Positions 6,335-8,619 of a stretch of DNA of 8,619 bases are shown here, piece by piece; within the stretch, counting starts at the first letter, position 1; each line of letters opens with the position of its first letter. The notes under the pieces are model-generated. The model saw nothing but the letters and a program-made list of their open reading frames with translations. It did no database searches and had not been told where the DNA came from. The position numbers and the translations under genes are program-made. Source of the stretch: Clostridia bacterium (GTDB lineage: Bacteria > Bacillota > Clostridia > Oscillospirales > CAG-272); assembly GCA_017631215.1 (NCBI GenBank), contig JAGBTR010000314.1, forward strand, positions 1-8,619, read 5' to 3'.

Positions 6335-7636
6335 ATGAAAAAGATCAAGATCGGGGTACTGGGCGGCTACCGCGGCACCAGCATGATCAACTATTGCAAG
6401 CGTGCAGACAACGCCGAGGTCGTTGCCATTTGCGACAAGGCTCCGGAGGCGCTCGAGGCACAGCGGCAAAATGCCCAAGGCCTTGACATCACTTATTACG
6501 ACAATTTCGAGGACTTCATCCACCACGACATGGACGCCGTGGTGCTTGCCAACTACGCCAACGAGCATGCGCCCTTCGCCATTCGTGCCATGAAGGAGGG
6601 CAAGCACGTCTTCTCCGAGGTGCTGCCCGTGCAGACCATGAAGGAGGCCGTCGAGCTGATCGAGACCATTGAGCAAACGGGCATGGTCTACGCCTACGGC
6701 GAAAACTACTGCTATATGCCCGCGACTTACGAAATGAAGAAGCTGTACGAGCAGAACAAGATCGGCGAGTTGGAATACGCCGAGTGCGAATACATCCACA
6801 ACTGCGAGCCCATCTGGCACAGCATCACCTACGGTGAGCGCGACCACTGGCGCAACAATCTGTACTCCACCTTCTACTGCACCCACTCGCTCGGCCCCAT
6901 CATTCACTCGACGGGACTTCGCCCCGTGTCGGTCACGGGCTTTGAGGGCACCAAGGTGCAGCGCGACCGCAACGGCGGCGCCAAGAGCGGCGCGTTCGGC
7001 ATCGAGATGGTAACGCTCGAGAACGGCGCCATCGTCAAGAGCATTCACGGCGGTCTTTACCGCAACTCCATCTGGTATACCGCCTACGGCTCCAAGGGCA
7101 GAATGGAGTGCGCCCGCGAGGATGCCAACGCCGGACACGTCAGCCGGATCTACGTCAACGCCGATCCGGGTGAGGGTCACTACGGACACGGTACGCTGGA
7201 GACCTACGAGCCCAAGCACGGCATGGAGGACAGAGCCGAGGGCTTCGGTCACGGCGGCTCGGATTTCTATTCCATGTATCATTTTGTGGAAAGGCTGCGC
7301 GGCAACGAGAGCGCCGACACGATCGATATCTACGAGGCACTGGATATGTTCCTGCCCGGTATGTTTGCCTATCGCTCCATTCTTGACGGCGGCATTCCCA
7401 AGGCCATTCCCAATCTGCGCGACAAGGCCGAGCGCGAGAAATGGAGAAACGATACCGCCTGCACCGATCCCAAGGTAGCCGGCGACCAGCTCCTCCCCAC
7501 CTGCTCGCTCGGCACGCCCGACATTCCCGAGGCGACCTACGAGCGCATGAAGGAAAAGTGGGATGCGGAATGTCAAAAGGAAGAAGGAAACTATCGCGCA
7601 ATGGCCTTTAAGCAAGGAAGCAAAGCAAGTAAATAA
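6335..7636 (+). CDS. Gfo/Idh/MocA family oxidoreductase
   Basis: This 433-aa dehydrogenase-fold protein begins with a Rossmann domain, GVLGGYRG (7-14), an acidic Asp34 after beta-2 favouring NAD(H), and the hinge segment SEVLPVQ (94-100) where classical members have EKP. The C-terminal domain holds HWRNNLY and THSLGPI (183-189). The THxLGPI signature is shared with NAD-dependent alpha-N-acetylgalactosaminidases of family GH109, so a redox-assisted glycosidase or a sugar-derivative dehydrogenase are both possible. At 433 aa it is longer than the common 330-380 aa members and close to GH109 length. No signal peptide is visible, so it should be cytoplasmic. AAGGAGGAG precedes the ATG by 6 nt. 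It is monocistronic, with its own promoter and terminator. No sugar transporter or other glycan gene is adjacent. The superfamily is certain; the activity is not. Confidence 0.93.
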   Translation: MKKIKIGVLGGYRGTSMINYCKRADNAEVVAICDKAPEALEAQRQNAQGLDITYYDNFEDFIHHDMDAVVLANYANEHAPFAIRAMKEGKHVFSEVLPVQTMKEAVELIETIEQTGMVYAYGENYCYMPATYEMKKLYEQNKIGELEYAECEYIHNCEPIWHSITYGERDHWRNNLYSTFYCTHSLGPIIHSTGLRPVSVTGFEGTKVQRDRNGGAKSGAFGIEMVTLENGAIVKSIHGGLYRNSIWYTAYGSKGRMECAREDANAGHVSRIYVNADPGEGHYGHGTLETYEPKHGMEDRAEGFGHGGSDFYSMYHFVERLRGNESADTIDIYEALDMFLPGMFAYRSILDGGIPKAIPNLRDKAEREKWRNDTACTDPKVAGDQLLPTCSLGTPDIPEATYERMKEKWDAECQKEEGNYRAMAFKQGSKASK

Positions 7637-7643
7637 CAAAAAG

Positions 7644-7675
7644 CAAGGGCGCACCGCACGGTGCGCCCTTGTTTT
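7644..7675 (+). terminator. strong, probably bidirectional, rho-independent terminator
   Basis: A perfect stem of at least 12 bp, CAAGGGCGCACC/GGTGCGCCCTTG, with a 4-nt loop, is followed by TTTT on the plus strand (7672-7675). On the minus strand the A-rich sequence before the stem (7636-7642) gives a TTTTTGTT tract, so it could also stop transcription coming from the HPr side. It begins 7 nt after the stop codon. Confidence 0.92.
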
Positions 7676-7676
7676 C

Positions 7677-7824
7677 AAATTTTGATTTGTCGGGGAGGCA
7701 CAATCCCGTAGGGCGGTGCCTTGGTGCCGCCGTTCCAAAAGCAACCTACCCTTCATTGCGGCGGGAGCAAGCCCCCGCCCTACGACACGAGGGTTGTGCG
7801 AACACATCGACAAACCCCAATTTA
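7677..7824. repeat. MITE-like imperfect palindrome, unit 1
   Basis: These 148 bp are non-coding, with nested inverted repeats. The outer arms are AAATTTTGATTTGTCG (7677-7692) and CGACAAACCCCAATTT (7808-7823). The middle arms are GCACAATCCC (7698-7707) and GAGGGTTGTGC (7789-7799). The inner arms are CGTAGGGCGG (7708-7717) and CCGCCCTACG (7775-7784). Each inner arm belongs to a smaller hairpin (GGCGG...CCGCC near 7712-7731; GGCGGG...CCCGCC near 7760-7780). No transposase is present. The architecture fits a miniature fold-back element or a REP-type intergenic repeat. Confidence 0.7.
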
Positions 7825-7840
7825 TCGGCAGCGCACGAAC

Positions 7841-7914
7841 CCGTAGGGGCGACCATCGGTCGTCCTTTTTTTTAACAAAATTCTTTTCACGGACGCGCAA
7901 TGCGCGCCCCTACG
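7841..7914. repeat. palindromic intergenic repeat, unit 2
   Basis: Two hairpins face each other. CCGTAGGGGCGACC with its arm GGTCGTCC occupies 7841-7865, and GGACGCGC with its arm GCGCGCCCCTACG occupies 7891-7914. The outer ends CGTAGGGGCG and CGCCCCTACG are exact inverted repeats of each other and variants of the inner arms of unit 1. The 25 bp between the hairpins is AT-rich. The unit is bracketed by the near-identical direct repeats CGACAAACCCCAATTTA (7808-7824) and CGATAAACCCCAATTTA (7934-7950). Confidence 0.7.
7847..7873 (+). terminator. terminator-like hairpin within repeat unit 2
   Basis: An 8-bp stem, GGGCGACC/GGTCGTCC (one G-T pair), with a 3-nt loop, runs directly into eight Ts (7866-7873). 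It has intrinsic-terminator architecture on the plus strand, although the nearest plus-strand gene already ends in a strong terminator at 7644-7675. Confidence 0.55.
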
Positions 7915-7958
7915 TTGAATGATGCAAACTCCACGATAAACCCCAATTTACATATCCT

Positions 7959-8225
7959 TCACCCCAAATGCTCCTTCAACCACGTCTCGATGGCCTCGGC
8001 GGCCTCCTCCTCGTCCGCACCTTGAACGGTAACGGTGATACGGTCACCACCCTTGACGCCCAAACCCATAACGGCCAACAGCCGCTTGAGCGACGCACTC
8101 TTGTCGGTGCGATCAAGACGAATGGTCGCCTCACTTTCAAAGCCTTGTGCCGCCTTGACAAGCAACCCTGCGGGTCGAGCATGGATTCCCAACGGATCGC
8201 CCACCACAAATTCGATCGTTCTCAT
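7959..8225 (-). CDS. HPr family phosphocarrier protein with Arg at the Ser46 position
   Basis: This 88-aa small cytoplasmic protein has the HPr fold. The active-site segment GIHARPAG places the phospho-acceptor His exactly at residue 15 with Arg17, so phosphate transfer from Enzyme I and onto EIIA domains should be possible. Aligning SLKRLLAVMGLGVKGGD with the Bacillus subtilis segment NLKSIMGVMSLGIAKGA puts Arg48 (two residues of insertion before it) where regulatory Ser46 should be. The HPr kinase/CcpA branch of carbon catabolite repression therefore looks unavailable to this protein. Length is typical. The start at 8225 follows GAGGTG with a 5-nt spacer; the longer frame to 8279 runs into the upstream gene. 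It lies 4 nt after the EIIA stop, so the two are co-transcribed. It may be a paralogue with a dedicated function rather than the general ptsH. Confidence 0.92.
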   Translation of the reverse strand: MRTIEFVVGDPLGIHARPAGLLVKAAQGFESEATIRLDRTDKSASLKRLLAVMGLGVKGGDRITVTVQGADEEEAAEAIETWLKEHLG

Positions 8226-8229
8226 ACGC

Positions 8230-8619
8230 TCACCTCGCTTTGCGACGCAGGCGAAGCAACGCCTGCCCCGCTCTGACATTACCGTCCGCCAGAACGGTCA
8301 ATTCAAATTCATCCGAGTTGCTCACGATCATGGGCGTGGTCACGTCGTACCCCGCCGCACGGATGCCCGCCATATCGAAGCAAATGAGCTCGTCGCCACA
8401 CTTGACCGTTTGCCCGCCTGCGACCTGCACTTCGAAGTGCTGACCTTTCAGCGCCACGGTATCAATACCGATATGCAACAGTAGCTCGGCGCCGCCCTCG
8501 GTCACAAGCGTGATGGCATGTCCCGTTTCAAACACCTGATCCACCCGTCCGTCGGTAGGCGAACATAAAACACCCTCGCTCGGCAAAACGGCAATACCGT
8601 CTCCCAAAACCTTTGTGGC
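8230..8619 (-). CDS. PTS glucose-type EIIA component (5' end beyond window)
   Basis: The frame is open from the window edge to the TGA at 8230, leaving 129 codons without the N-terminus. The glucose-family EIIA domain is clear: LGDGIAVLPSEG, SPTDGRVDQVF, TGHAITL with the first conserved His, and LLHIGIDTVALKG with the phosphorylated His in HIGIDT, then GDELICFD and the TPMIVSNSDEF end strand. The domain takes phosphate from HPr and passes it to an EIIB. Only the N-terminal part of the domain (about 20-35 residues) need be missing, so it may be a stand-alone EIIA of about 160 aa, but a fusion to EIIB/EIIC domains upstream cannot be excluded. The HPr gene follows after 4 nt, suggesting a dedicated EIIA-HPr phosphorelay pair. 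Confidence 0.93.
   Translation of the reverse strand, partial: ATKVLGDGIAVLPSEGVLCSPTDGRVDQVFETGHAITLVTEGGAELLLHIGIDTVALKGQHFEVQVAGGQTVKCGDELICFDMAGIRAAGYDVTTPMIVSNSDEFELTVLADGNVRAGQALLRLRRKAR

Larger units (their letters stand above)
7808..7950. repeat. direct repeat pair bracketing repeat unit 2
   Basis: CGACAAACCCCAATTTA (7808-7824) and CGATAAACCCCAATTTA (7934-7950) match at 16 of 17 positions in the same orientation. A diverged inverted copy lies at 7677-7692. The whole gap between the oxidoreductase and HPr genes (7637-7958) is thus accounted for by terminator and repeats; I see no gene in it. Confidence 0.75.

Noticed and set aside
6296..7900. A 534-codon open frame on the minus strand
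   Set aside because: It is the antisense shadow of the Gfo/Idh/MocA gene, crosses the strong terminator and the repeat block, and has no recognisable domain.
7669..7922. Two 68-codon frames across the repeat block
   Set aside because: They are read through palindromic repeats and a poly-T tract, with no ribosome binding site; the open frames follow from the repeat sequence.
7677..7950. Possible CRISPR array
   Set aside because: The repeats are palindromic, diverged, mostly inverted rather than direct, and not separated by regular unique spacers; no cas gene is present.

Overview
The window looks like chromosomal DNA of an uncultured, moderately GC-rich member of the Bacillota, class Clostridia, probably a gut Oscillospirales-like lineage. 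The reasons are near-perfect AGGAGG ribosome binding sites, TTGACA-17-TATAAT promoters, an HPr with a HARPA site next to a glucose-type EIIA, an NusG-II/Gx/ApbE operon of the Gram-positive kind, and short palindromic GTAGGG-type intergenic repeats. The taxonomic placement is inference. No rRNA, tRNA, CRISPR array, transposase or phage gene was seen.

Layout. (1) 1-2115, minus strand: two permeases of an oligopeptide/dipeptide-type ABC importer (OppB-like, then OppC-like, the latter cut by the window edge), read from a consensus promoter at 2296-2324 through a leader of about 165 nt. The OppC-like protein carries an unusually large extracytoplasmic insertion. (2) 2381-4043, minus strand: a two-gene unit encoding a two-TM zinc-ribbon membrane protein and a translationally coupled short-chain dehydrogenase, ending in a hairpin terminator. 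(3) 4055-4259, minus strand: a compact unit with promoter, ribosome binding site, 34-codon ORF and terminator, previously easy to miss because of its size. (4) 4273-6229, plus strand, divergent from (3): an NusG-domain-II protein, a Gx transporter family membrane protein and an ApbE lipoprotein, all overlapping; this resembles the EetA-EetB-FmnB part of flavin-based extracellular electron transfer/flavinylation loci. (5) 6274-7675, plus strand: a monocistronic Gfo/Idh/MocA oxidoreductase with its own promoter and a strong terminator. (6) 7677-7950: a non-coding block of nested inverted repeats. (7) 7959-8619, minus strand: an HPr-family protein preceded by a glucose-type PTS EIIA (cut by the window edge); the HPr keeps His15 but has Arg at the regulatory Ser46 position.

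The cassettes are separated by recognisable promoters and terminators and seem functionally independent: peptide uptake, surface flavin redox chemistry, sugar or sugar-derivative oxidoreduction, and PTS phosphotransfer. The best candidates for something undescribed are the 34-aa gene, the inserted domain in the OppC-like permease, the HPr variant, and the zinc-ribbon/SDR pair.
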